This document shows, piece by piece, positions 1-7,762 of a stretch of DNA of 47,238 nucleotides. The notes beneath the pieces were generated by a model, which was given only the letters and a program-made list of their open reading frames with translations, was not told where the DNA came from and made no database searches. How positions within the stretch are numbered: position 1 is the first letter of the stretch; every line of letters begins with the position of its first letter. Where the stretch lies: NCBI GenBank assembly GCA_947588675.1, contig CANPYY010000019.1, positions 1 through 47,238 on the forward strand, written 5' to 3'. This stretch comes from an uncultured Lachnospiraceae bacterium. GTDB lineage: Bacteria > Bacillota > Clostridia > Lachnospirales > Lachnospiraceae. Made by a program: the position numbers and the translations under genes.

Positions 1-62
1 TTCTCTGCGAGAATCTCCACCTTACCCTTGACATAATTAAAGGTGAAAGTGTTACCAATCAT
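1..62 (-). CDS. Possible 5' end of an unidentified protein (partial)
   Basis: An open frame starts with ATG at 62 and runs leftward off the window, giving about 20 residues that begin MIGNTFTFNYVKGK. A stop codon lies three codons upstream in the same frame, so the start must be this ATG or the GTG two codons before it. The AGGTG upstream sits only 3 bases from the ATG, which is a poor spacing. A TTGTTA/TATACT pair with a 16-base gap on the reverse strand could drive it, divergently from the NUDIX gene. I do not recognise the family, and the fragment is too short to be sure it is coding. Confidence 0.35.
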   Translation of the reverse strand, partial: MIGNTFTFNYVKGKVEILAE

Positions 63-104
63 TGACACCTATACAATTGCAAAAAAAATATTTGATGCGT
101 ACTA

Positions 105-134
105 TTGAAATAGTATATTTGATTGTGTTATACT
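105..134 (+). promoter_or_regulatory. Promoter of the NUDIX gene
   Basis: The -35 box TTGAAA (105-110) and -10 box TATACT (129-134) are 18 bases apart. This puts the transcript start near 141, about 50 bases before the start codon at 190. Confidence 0.6.
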
Positions 135-189
135 AACAACAGTTATGTACACACCATGCGTCTGTACGACAATTACAGGAGGGCTTGCA

Positions 190-642
190 ATGATTGAAGC
201 AACTAGCTGTGGTGGTGTGGTTATATTCCGGGGCAAGATTCTGCTTTTATACAAGAACTATAAAAATAAGTATGAAGGCTGGGTATTGCCAAAAGGAACT
301 GTAGAAGATGGCGAAGAATATAAGGAAACAGCCATTCGTGAAGTAAAGGAAGAATCGGGCGCGGATGCGTCAATTATTAAGTACGTAGGCAAAAGTCAGT
401 ATTCATTTAATGCACAAAATGATACGGTTATTAAGGATGTCCACTGGTACCTGATGATGGCTGACAGCTACTACAGTAAACCACAACGCGAGGAATATTT
501 TGTCGATTCCGGATATTATAAATATCATGAAGCTTATCATCTTCTGAAGTTTATTAATGAAAAGCAGATTTTAGAGAAGGCTTATATGGAATACCTTGAC
601 CTCAAAAAGTGTAATTTATGGGGAAATAAGAAATATTTCTGA
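190..642 (+). CDS. NUDIX hydrolase
   Basis: A protein of 150 residues that should hydrolyse a nucleoside-diphosphate-linked substrate in the cytoplasm. The complete Nudix box lies at about residues 36-58: G, five residues, E, seven residues, then REVKEESGA, which supplies the metal-binding glutamates. I chose the ATG at 190 because AGGAGG lies 7 bases upstream; an in-frame ATG at 145 is only a few bases after the predicted transcript start and has no ribosome site. The substrate cannot be read from the sequence; the size suits ADP-ribose, Ap4A or oxidised-nucleotide enzymes. It stands alone between its own promoter and a strong terminator. Confidence 0.88.
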   Translation: MIEATSCGGVVIFRGKILLLYKNYKNKYEGWVLPKGTVEDGEEYKETAIREVKEESGADASIIKYVGKSQYSFNAQNDTVIKDVHWYLMMADSYYSKPQREEYFVDSGYYKYHEAYHLLKFINEKQILEKAYMEYLDLKKCNLWGNKKYF

Positions 643-663
643 ATATGTACAGCAACTAAAAAC

Positions 664-699
664 AAACTCCCATTGGGCATATTGCCTGTGGGAGTTTTT
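664..699 (+). terminator. Rho-independent terminator after the NUDIX gene
   Basis: AAACTCCCA (664-672) pairs with TGGGAGTTT (689-697). An inner GGCA/TGCC pairing extends the stem, and a T run follows. Confidence 0.85.
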
Positions 700-778
700 G
701 TATGCCTGAAAATATTTTTAATTCATACACTTTAATTGCATTACATATATTTATAAGAAAAGATATAGGTGTATGAAT

Positions 779-2173
779 ATGGAAAGCGACTGTAAATATC
801 ATAAAAGTCCTGCGTACAGGTATGAATATGTACCATCTCTTTCACTGGAAAGGGCGTATACTCTTTCCTGCGCGCTTAAAATGAAGCGGCCAAAGAAAGA
901 TTTTTTTCTGGAGCTTGCTGATATATTTTCGGATAAAAATATTAATCAGGAATATATATGCCTGGAAATGGTCTGTGATGAATATTCCTGTGAGAGGATG
1001 AAAATAATTGCAAAGATGGAGAATTTTAAAGTACAGCCGTTTACCGGTATTAAAATATCCGAAAATATAAGAGAGTGTAACAGATTAATAAGAAATGAAA
1101 TAAGTGATAATGATATATATATATACCCGTCAAGGGATAAAATAGATGAAATGACGGTTTTCTGGTTAAGGCTTGCGCTTTATGAAGATAATAATACCGG
1201 CATAATTTTCAGCAGTTTCCACGATATAAAGTATGACGAAAATACGATATATTCGCCATATGAAAATACGGCTGTAAGTGAAAGTAAATCGTTTATAATC
1301 AGTAGAAAACTTATTGACAGGGCAGGGCTTTTTGACGAATCCTTTGAAAGTATGCAGTATGCGGTATTTGATTATTGTATGAGGATATTAAACCTCGGAT
1401 ACAGGAATATTATAGCGAAGAACAGCAGATTTTATGGTGAATCAGGTTTTTGCATTAAGGCCTGCGATGAAAAAATATTTTTCCGCAAATGGAATATATA
1501 TGCGCAGAGATTGTGTAAAAGGCGTCAGGATATACAACTGCTTATACACAGAAAGCAGGATGAAAGATTTAATCTGCTGTCAATAGGCTGCGGCGCGGGA
1601 AATGTTCCTGCGGGTATAAAAGGCATATATCCGAATAGTACAGTAATAGGCGCAGAGATTCCCGAATATGCATTTTCCTGTGGCGATAGGGTAGTTCCGT
1701 ATATAACGGGAAGCATTTATGATATATCTGATTATGTACATACCCTGGTGTTATGCGGCCGTGAAAGATGTTTTGATTATATAATTCTGGAAAGCGTCAT
1801 GGAACATATAGGAAACGCCGTAGATTATTTAAAAAATATAAGCAGAAACCTGTCTGAGAACGGAAAAATCATTGTGTGTATACCGAATATAATGCACCAT
1901 TCGGTGATAGCCGGCCTTTTAAGAGGCGAATTTACGTATAAAAGCGGAGGGATACTCTATGAAGGCTGTATACATTTTTATACCTACAATGAAGCAAAAA
2001 GGCATTTTTATGAAGCAGGGCTTGTAATTGAAGAATGTTTTTATTCATTATTTGAAAATGAAAATTCCCCGGGTGATAAAGAGATAGTGAATAAAATTTT
2101 GCAGATAAAAGATGTGGCGTGCGAGGTTATGTTTAATGCGTATGAGTATTTCTTTTTATTAAAAAAACGCTAA
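779..2173 (+). CDS. Glycosyltransferase-like / SAM methyltransferase two-domain protein
   Basis: About 464 residues. The C-terminal half is a class I SAM-dependent methyltransferase: the SAM-binding motif LLSIGCGAG is at about 268-276, an acidic residue follows in GAEIPE, and FDYIILESVMEHI at about 334-346 is the usual post-motif region. The N-terminal half resembles the end of family 2 glycosyltransferases: residues 170-215 contain SFIISRKLIDRAGLFDE followed by DYCMRILNLGYR. No clear DxD metal motif is visible, so glycosyl transfer is uncertain. An ATG at 773 is possible, but AGGTG at 767-771 sits better before the ATG at 779. The nearby glf and ligase-like genes suggest a surface glycan role; that is inference. 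Confidence 0.7.
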   Translation: MESDCKYHKSPAYRYEYVPSLSLERAYTLSCALKMKRPKKDFFLELADIFSDKNINQEYICLEMVCDEYSCERMKIIAKMENFKVQPFTGIKISENIRECNRLIRNEISDNDIYIYPSRDKIDEMTVFWLRLALYEDNNTGIIFSSFHDIKYDENTIYSPYENTAVSESKSFIISRKLIDRAGLFDESFESMQYAVFDYCMRILNLGYRNIIAKNSRFYGESGFCIKACDEKIFFRKWNIYAQRLCKRRQDIQLLIHRKQDERFNLLSIGCGAGNVPAGIKGIYPNSTVIGAEIPEYAFSCGDRVVPYITGSIYDISDYVHTLVLCGRERCFDYIILESVMEHIGNAVDYLKNISRNLSENGKIIVCIPNIMHHSVIAGLLRGEFTYKSGGILYEGCIHFYTYNEAKRHFYEAGLVIEECFYSLFENENSPGDKEIVNKILQIKDVACEVMFNAYEYFFLLKKR

Positions 2174-2208
2174 ATAAACGGTATTAATTTATTAATCTGG
2201 TTTTTTTG

Positions 2209-2237
2209 TTGAAAAAAGGAAAGGAGTTTGTTATAAT
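2209..2237 (+). promoter_or_regulatory. Promoter of the phosphofructokinase gene
   Basis: TTGAAA (2209-2214) and TATAAT (2232-2237) are separated by 17 bases, a near-consensus housekeeping promoter. The start codon follows about 45 bases downstream. Confidence 0.75.
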
Positions 2238-2282
2238 ACAGTACCGTAAAAGTAAATTTAAGAATTTTCGGAGGTAATGAAA

Positions 2283-3509
2283 ATGGGTAAGAATATTGTT
2301 GTTGGACAGTCAGGTGGACCGACAGCCGTTATTAACTCGTCTGTTGCAGGCGTATATGCACAGGCAAAGAAACTTGGTGTTGACAAAGTGTATGGTATGA
2401 TTCACGGAATTGAAGGATTCCTGGACGACAGGATATGCGACCTTGATGATTATCTTGCATCTCCGGAAGGAATAGAGATGCTTAAAAGGACGCCTTCCGC
2501 ATTTCTTGGTTCATGCCGTTTTAAAATGCCAAAAATTGAAGGCAACGAAGCAATCTATGATAAGATATTTGAAGTTATGGAAAAACATGATATAGATTAT
2601 CTGTTTTACTGTGGCGGCAACGACTCAATGGATACGGTAAAGATGCTTTCAGATTATGCGGCTGCACATGGAAAGACACAGAGATTTGTAGGAGTGCCTA
2701 AGACGGTTGATAACGACCTTCCTATAACGGACCATTGTCCGGGATATGGTTCAGCAGCAAAATATATTGCAACGTCATTAAAGGAAGTTATCCGTGACAA
2801 TTCATCATTTGGCGTTAAAAAGCCTACGGTATGTATTGTTGAGATTATGGGACGTAACGCAGGATGGCTTACTGCAGCGGCTGCGCTTGCAAAGAGCGGC
2901 GACTGTGAAGGACCGGATGCAATATATCTGCCTGAAAGAGTATTTGATATAGATAAGTTCGTGGATAAGATTAAAGAACTTGAAAAGACAAAATCATCTA
3001 TAGTAATAGCCGTATCGGAAGGCGTTAAGATTGCCGACGGACGTTATGTATGTGAAATAGGACGTGAAGTTGCAGTTGACGCATTCGGACACAAGCAGAT
3101 GTCGGGAACGGCTGCAAAGCTTGCCGATATAGTTGCGGAAAGGACAGGTCTCAAGACTCGCGCCATTGAATTTTCAACCCTTCAGAGGTCGGCAACACAT
3201 ATTGCATCGCTTACTGATATCAATGAAGCATTCCAGGTTGGAGCAGCCGCAGTTAAGGCAGCGGATGAAGGTAAGACTGCAATGATGATAACGCTTGACA
3301 GAAATTGTGACGACCCATATCAGTGCGGCACAAGCGCGCATGATATACATGATATCGCCAATGTTGAGAGAAAAGTTCCTGATGAATGGATTACGGAAGA
3401 CGGATGCGGACTTACGGATGAATTTGAAAGATATGCAAGACCGCTTATTATGGGAGAACTTACTCCGCTTTTTGCAAACGGTGTTCCGGTTCATCTTGTT
3501 AGGAAATAA
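2283..3509 (+). CDS. pfp: PPi-type 6-phosphofructokinase
   Basis: 408 residues; phosphorylates fructose 6-phosphate in glycolysis. The family motifs are clear: GQSGGPTAVINSS at the N-terminus, CGGNDSMDT at about 110-118, PKTVDNDLP at about 139-147 and MGRNAGWLTAA. Asp at position 114 (Gly in ATP enzymes) and Lys at 140 in PKTVDND are the residues known to favour pyrophosphate over ATP, so PPi is the likely donor. The preceding residue is Asn, where many enzymes have Asp. I chose the ATG at 2283 because GGAGG is 8 bases upstream; an ATG at 2277 is only 2 bases from it. The aldolase gene follows after about 70 bases. Confidence 0.88.
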   Translation: MGKNIVVGQSGGPTAVINSSVAGVYAQAKKLGVDKVYGMIHGIEGFLDDRICDLDDYLASPEGIEMLKRTPSAFLGSCRFKMPKIEGNEAIYDKIFEVMEKHDIDYLFYCGGNDSMDTVKMLSDYAAAHGKTQRFVGVPKTVDNDLPITDHCPGYGSAAKYIATSLKEVIRDNSSFGVKKPTVCIVEIMGRNAGWLTAAAALAKSGDCEGPDAIYLPERVFDIDKFVDKIKELEKTKSSIVIAVSEGVKIADGRYVCEIGREVAVDAFGHKQMSGTAAKLADIVAERTGLKTRAIEFSTLQRSATHIASLTDINEAFQVGAAAVKAADEGKTAMMITLDRNCDDPYQCGTSAHDIHDIANVERKVPDEWITEDGCGLTDEFERYARPLIMGELTPLFANGVPVHLVRK

Positions 3510-3581
3510 TTTACAAAATAATTTGCAAATTATACTAAAGAGAATTATAATGGAATAAAATTATGAAAAGGAGATATAGAT

Positions 3582-4517
3582 ATGGCATTAGTTACAACAA
3601 CAGAAATGTTTAAAAAAGCATATGCGGGCGGATATGCTATCGGAGCGTTTAATGTAAACAACATGGAGATTGTACAGGGAATAACTGAAGCAGCAGGAGA
3701 ACTTAATTCTCCTATTATTCTTCAGGTATCGGCAGGCGCAAGAAAGTATGCCCAGCATGAGTATCTTGTTAATCTTGTGAAAGCAGCTTTGGAGCTTAAC
3801 GATATTCCTATAGCTCTCCACCTTGACCACGGCGCAGATTTTGATATCTGTAAGTCATGTATTGACGGAGGATTTACTTCAGTCATGATAGATGCTTCAG
3901 GCAAACCTTTTGAAGATAATATTGCAGTTACAAAGAAAGTCGTAGACTATGCGCACGATAAGGGAGTTGTAGTTGAAGCTGAACTTGGAACTCTTGCAGG
4001 TGTTGAGGATGAAGTAAAGGTATCGGCTGAAGATTCAAGCTATACCAATCCTGATGAAGTTGAGGAGTTTGTTAAGAGGACAGGCGTTGATTCGCTTGCT
4101 ATAGCAATAGGTACAAGCCATGGCGCATTTAAGTTTAAGCCCGGAACAAAGCCGCAGCTTCGTTTTGATATTCTTGACGAAGTATCTAAGAGGCTTCCTG
4201 AATTTCCTATTGTACTTCATGGAGCTTCAAGCGTACCGCAGGAATATGTTAAGATTATAAATGAGAAGGGCGGTAATCTTGCAGACGCAATCGGAGTGCC
4301 TGAGGACCAGCTCCGTCAGGCAGCAAGAAGCGCAGTATGTAAGATAAATATTGATTCTGACCTTAGACTTGCAATGACAGCAGGTATCCGTCAGGTGCTT
4401 ACAGATAATCCTGCAGCGTTTGACCCGAGAGAATATCTTAAAGTTGGACGTGCCAATGTTAAAGCTATCGTTGCACACAAGATTACAGAAGTGCTTGGAA
4501 GTAACGGAAAAGCTTAA
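3582..4517 (+). CDS. fba: Class II fructose-bisphosphate aldolase
   Basis: 311 residues; splits fructose 1,6-bisphosphate into the two triose phosphates. It has the zinc and active-site signatures of class II enzymes: ALHLDHGADFD at about 78-88 (His80, His83), EAELGTLAGVED at about 132-143, IGTSHGAF with His180, and VLHGASSVP with His213. A good ribosome site (AAGGAGATATAG) precedes the ATG. It lies directly after the phosphofructokinase and ends in a terminator, so the two consecutive glycolytic steps probably form one transcript. Confidence 0.94.
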   Translation: MALVTTTEMFKKAYAGGYAIGAFNVNNMEIVQGITEAAGELNSPIILQVSAGARKYAQHEYLVNLVKAALELNDIPIALHLDHGADFDICKSCIDGGFTSVMIDASGKPFEDNIAVTKKVVDYAHDKGVVVEAELGTLAGVEDEVKVSAEDSSYTNPDEVEEFVKRTGVDSLAIAIGTSHGAFKFKPGTKPQLRFDILDEVSKRLPEFPIVLHGASSVPQEYVKIINEKGGNLADAIGVPEDQLRQAARSAVCKINIDSDLRLAMTAGIRQVLTDNPAAFDPREYLKVGRANVKAIVAHKITEVLGSNGKA

Positions 4518-4545
4518 TTTTACAGTTTAATTTATTACAAATTAT

Positions 4546-4591
4546 GGAGTTGTTGTGAAATAACCTGTTATTTTGCAACAACCCCATTTTT
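4546..4591 (+). terminator. Terminator after fba
   Basis: GGAGTTGTTG (4546-4555) pairs with CAACAACCCC (4576-4585) with one mismatch. AAATAAC/GTTATTT pair further in, and ATTTTT follows. Confidence 0.8.
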
Positions 4592-4620
4592 ATAAAAGAT
4601 AATTTTAAGGGGGAGCCCGT

Positions 4621-5727
4621 ATGTATGATTATCTGGTTGTTGGAGCCGGCTTGTTTGGAGCGGTATTTGCATATGAAATGACGAAAAAAGGCAGAAGATG
4701 CCTTGTTATAGATAAAAGAGAGCATATCGGCGGAAATATTTATACGGAAGAAATAGAAGGTATAAAGGTTCATAAATATGGGGCGCATATTTTCCATACA
4801 GACAACAGGAAGATATGGGACTACATTAATAAGTTTGCAGAATTTAACCGATATACAAATTGCGTTGTTGCAAGATATAAGGACGAATTATACAATCTTC
4901 CTTTTAATATGAATACGTTTAATAAGCTGTGGGGAGTAATAACTCCTGCCGAAGCAAAAAAGAAGATTGAAGCGCAGAGAAAGGAAGCAGGAATTATAAC
5001 GCCTTCAAATCTTGAAGAACAGGCTTTGTCGCTTGTAGGACGCGATATATATGAGAAGCTTATAAAAGGTTATACCGAGAAGCAATGGGGCAAACCTGCA
5101 AAAGAGCTGCCTGCATTTATAATAAAAAGGCTGCCGGTAAGATTTACATATGATAATAATTATTTTAATGATAAGTTTCAGGGAATACCTGTCGGAGGGT
5201 ATACGGAGATTGTTGAAAAAATGCTTGAGGGTTGTGAGGTAAGGCTTTCGGCAGATTATTTTTCTGACAGGGATAAATATGACGGCATGGCGGATAAAGT
5301 GCTGTTTACAGGAATGATAGACGAGTATTTTGATTTCTGTTACGGAAATCTTGAGTATAGAACGTTAAGATTTGAACATGAGATGCCGGATACGGATAAC
5401 TTTCAGGGAAATGCGGTAGTTAATTATACCGAGTATGATATTCCTTATACGAGGATAATAGAGCATAAGCATTTTGAGTTTGGAAACCAGAAAAATACAA
5501 TAATAACCAAAGAATATCCCGATGTCTGGAAACCGGGAATGGAGCCGTATTATCCGGTGAATAATGATGAAAACAATGCCCTTTATAATAAATATTTAAA
5601 ACTCGCGGAAAATAAAAAAAATGTCATATTTGGAGGAAGGCTTGGCATGTACAGATATATGGATATGCATAATGTGATAGAAGAAGCATTGATATGTGTC
5701 GGAAAAGAGATGGAAGAAGCGTTATGA
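4621..5727 (+). CDS. glf: UDP-galactopyranose mutase
   Basis: 368 residues; an FAD enzyme that converts UDP-galactopyranose to UDP-galactofuranose, the donor for galactofuranose in surface polysaccharides. The N-terminal Rossmann motif VVGAGLFG (6-13) is followed by GGNIYTE and KYGAHIFHT. Later motifs are KGYTEKQWG, RLPVRFTYDNNYF and GIPVGGYTEI, all typical of Glf. Length matches the family. GGGGGAG precedes the ATG. The last bases overlap the start of the VanZ-like gene (ATGA), so the two are translationally coupled. Confidence 0.94.
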   Translation: MYDYLVVGAGLFGAVFAYEMTKKGRRCLVIDKREHIGGNIYTEEIEGIKVHKYGAHIFHTDNRKIWDYINKFAEFNRYTNCVVARYKDELYNLPFNMNTFNKLWGVITPAEAKKKIEAQRKEAGIITPSNLEEQALSLVGRDIYEKLIKGYTEKQWGKPAKELPAFIIKRLPVRFTYDNNYFNDKFQGIPVGGYTEIVEKMLEGCEVRLSADYFSDRDKYDGMADKVLFTGMIDEYFDFCYGNLEYRTLRFEHEMPDTDNFQGNAVVNYTEYDIPYTRIIEHKHFEFGNQKNTIITKEYPDVWKPGMEPYYPVNNDENNALYNKYLKLAENKKNVIFGGRLGMYRYMDMHNVIEEALICVGKEMEEAL

Positions 5728-6227
5728 AAAAATTATTGTATCTTACATTTCTGCCGGCAATTTTCTGGATGATGTTCATATTCGGTTTTTCAAAAGACGA
5801 CGGAAACACATCATCATCTTTAAGTTTAACCATAACACAGAAAATAGTAGATATCATTGAATATAACAGAGAGTATACGGAAGATGAATATAATGCCCTT
5901 GTGGAAAAACTGCATACGCCGGTAAGAAAAGCGGCTCATATGGCAGAATATGCAATGCTTGCAATCCTTATATATATACCGTTTATGATTAACGTGTATG
6001 TACAAAATATAAGAATCCGAAAACGTAAGCAAATATTTTTGGTCACTTTTATAATATGTGTAATATATTCGATAACAGATGAAATACATCAGTTGTTTGT
6101 GCCGGGCAGAACCGGTAAAGCGTCTGACGTATTGGTCGATTCTATCGGTGGATTGTGTGGATTATTATTCCTTTTGTGTATTCATAAGCTCGCCGATAGA
6201 AAGGTAGTACGAAAAGGCAAGAAGTGA
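5724..6227 (+). CDS. VanZ-like membrane protein
   Basis: 167 residues with several membrane segments (about 5-22, 76-95, 104-120, 138-158). The conserved VanZ-family polar residues are present: His72 and Glu75 in HMAEY, then TDEIHQLFVPGRTGKASD at about 118-135, with Asp119, Glu120, His122, Arg129 and Asp135. VanZ of the vanA cluster gives low-level teicoplanin resistance; the usual role of the family is not settled. The ATG at 5724 overlaps the glf stop and is preceded by GGAAGAAG. Its last 63 bases overlap, tail to tail, the reverse-strand ligase-like gene. Confidence 0.85.
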   Translation: MKKLLYLTFLPAIFWMMFIFGFSKDDGNTSSSLSLTITQKIVDIIEYNREYTEDEYNALVEKLHTPVRKAAHMAEYAMLAILIYIPFMINVYVQNIRIRKRKQIFLVTFIICVIYSITDEIHQLFVPGRTGKASDVLVDSIGGLCGLLFLLCIHKLADRKVVRKGKK

Positions 6228-7568
6228 CTGTATCGGGATAAGCATACATTCCGTAAGTGTGGTTATTGTAAAGCCAAAGGTGATTAGCAGAGGAAGTACG
6301 GAATTGCGTCTTTTGTCATGATATCTTATATAATGACGCAGTGACAGTATAATGCTGAATATATTGAGTATTATATAAAAAATCATTGCAGGTATCCCAT
6401 ATGAATATCCCATCTGCAGTATATTGTTGTGTGCGTGCGGCGCACGGTAGTCGTTTACTTTTTTGCTGTATTTTCTGTGACCTTTCATATCCAATTTTTT
6501 AATATAGCTTTTATATATAGTAATTCTTCCGTTTAAGATATTATCCAGACTTTCGCCATCTCTGAAAGTCATTATAATCCTTTTTAACAGCGACGGCTCT
6601 TTGTTTGCGTTATCAATGGCGGATTCGATATCCTGTTCGATTTCATTAATGGCTTTTGGATTTGCAGTTGTATCGGAATCGGCTGCAAGGCATAGGCTGC
6701 CGTTGGAATACTCTGCAAGATATTCTTCATCTCTTTCAAATGTAATAGGATGGTTTATAAGATGAGGAACAGTTGCGAGCAGTCCGTATGATACAAAAAA
6801 TGATATTGCCATAACCGGTATTGCGGCTAAAATATATTTAATAAATACCTGTCCGGATTTTCTGGCAAAAAACAAACGGAAGAAAAACCATATGGCGGTA
6901 ATAAAAGCGATAGCGGCGAAAGAAGTCCGCGCTCCCGTCATGTACAGAAAGAATAACGCGCAGCCGGCTTCGGCATATATAAACATACAATTTTTAATAT
7001 TGCCTTTTGTATATATAATGTAGTCGAATCTTGAAATAAGGCATATCCATACAGTAATTAAAAATCTGGCGTATACGTTGGGATTAGTAGACAGCGCCAT
7101 GTATCTGACGCCCGAAGTATACGGCCGGAAAAGAAAACAGAAAATTACGGAAAAAATAAAAATTATTCGTACGCTGTAAATCAGACAACTCCACAGGTTG
7201 TCCCTTCCTTCTTCTGTATACTGCTGGGATACGCAGAACAGGGAAGTAAAAAGCACAAGAAGAATAAGGCTTAAAAACCAGTATTTCTTAAAAACCACAA
7301 TATCTGAATATAGCATACACAGGCACATTAATATCCAGACCGATAAGAAAGGTATATTAAAAGAAAGTTTTCTGTGTATTTTATTTTTGCGCGGAAATAT
7401 TGAAAGCACATATATTAGTAATAACATCAGAATAACAAATATTGAAGTATATATAAAATAGTTATTTTTAATGGCATTTACCTTAACAATAATCTCTAAA
7501 GTTATAATTCCCAGTATAATTAAAACTATCAGAAGCGAATGCAGAATATTAAATTTTTTCGTTTTCAT
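6165..7568 (-). CDS. O-antigen ligase / Wzy-like polytopic membrane protein
   Basis: 467 residues, about eleven to twelve hydrophobic segments, and a large polar loop at about 275-385. Just after the loop is AHNNILQMGYSYGI (His380), the signature of the O-antigen ligase/Wzy superfamily, which joins or polymerises lipid-linked glycans outside the membrane. In a Gram-positive the acceptor is probably a wall polymer, teichoic acid or capsule. GGAGG lies 8 bases before the ATG. The neighbouring glf and the glycosyltransferase-like/methyltransferase gene support a surface glycan role. The exact reaction (ligase or polymerase) cannot be told from sequence. Confidence 0.78.
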   Translation of the reverse strand: MKTKKFNILHSLLIVLIILGIITLEIIVKVNAIKNNYFIYTSIFVILMLLLIYVLSIFPRKNKIHRKLSFNIPFLSVWILMCLCMLYSDIVVFKKYWFLSLILLVLFTSLFCVSQQYTEEGRDNLWSCLIYSVRIIFIFSVIFCFLFRPYTSGVRYMALSTNPNVYARFLITVWICLISRFDYIIYTKGNIKNCMFIYAEAGCALFFLYMTGARTSFAAIAFITAIWFFFRLFFARKSGQVFIKYILAAIPVMAISFFVSYGLLATVPHLINHPITFERDEEYLAEYSNGSLCLAADSDTTANPKAINEIEQDIESAIDNANKEPSLLKRIIMTFRDGESLDNILNGRITIYKSYIKKLDMKGHRKYSKKVNDYRAPHAHNNILQMGYSYGIPAMIFYIILNIFSIILSLRHYIRYHDKRRNSVLPLLITFGFTITTLTECMLIPIQSLLAFSYYLSIGELMNTQKE

Positions 7569-7707
7569 ATCATACCTCCGAGTATTTTAATAGTATACAG
7601 TTATTGAAGAAAAAATACAAGGGTTAAATACATTATATAGTCAACATGTGACTTAATTGTGTTATTTTATTGTTGCAGGAAAAATTTTGTAAAGTGTGAA
7701 AATTATA

Positions 7708-7736
7708 TTCAAAACACGGAAAAAATGTGATATTCT
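7708..7736 (+). promoter_or_regulatory. Possible promoter of the secreted transglutaminase-like gene
   Basis: TTCAAA (7708-7713) and TATTCT (7731-7736) are 17 bases apart. Both boxes are only moderate matches. The 195-base gap upstream of this gene otherwise holds AT-rich DNA and the divergent start of the ligase-like gene. Confidence 0.4.
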
Positions 7737-7762
7737 TATATAAAATGTAAGGAGGATAGGCT

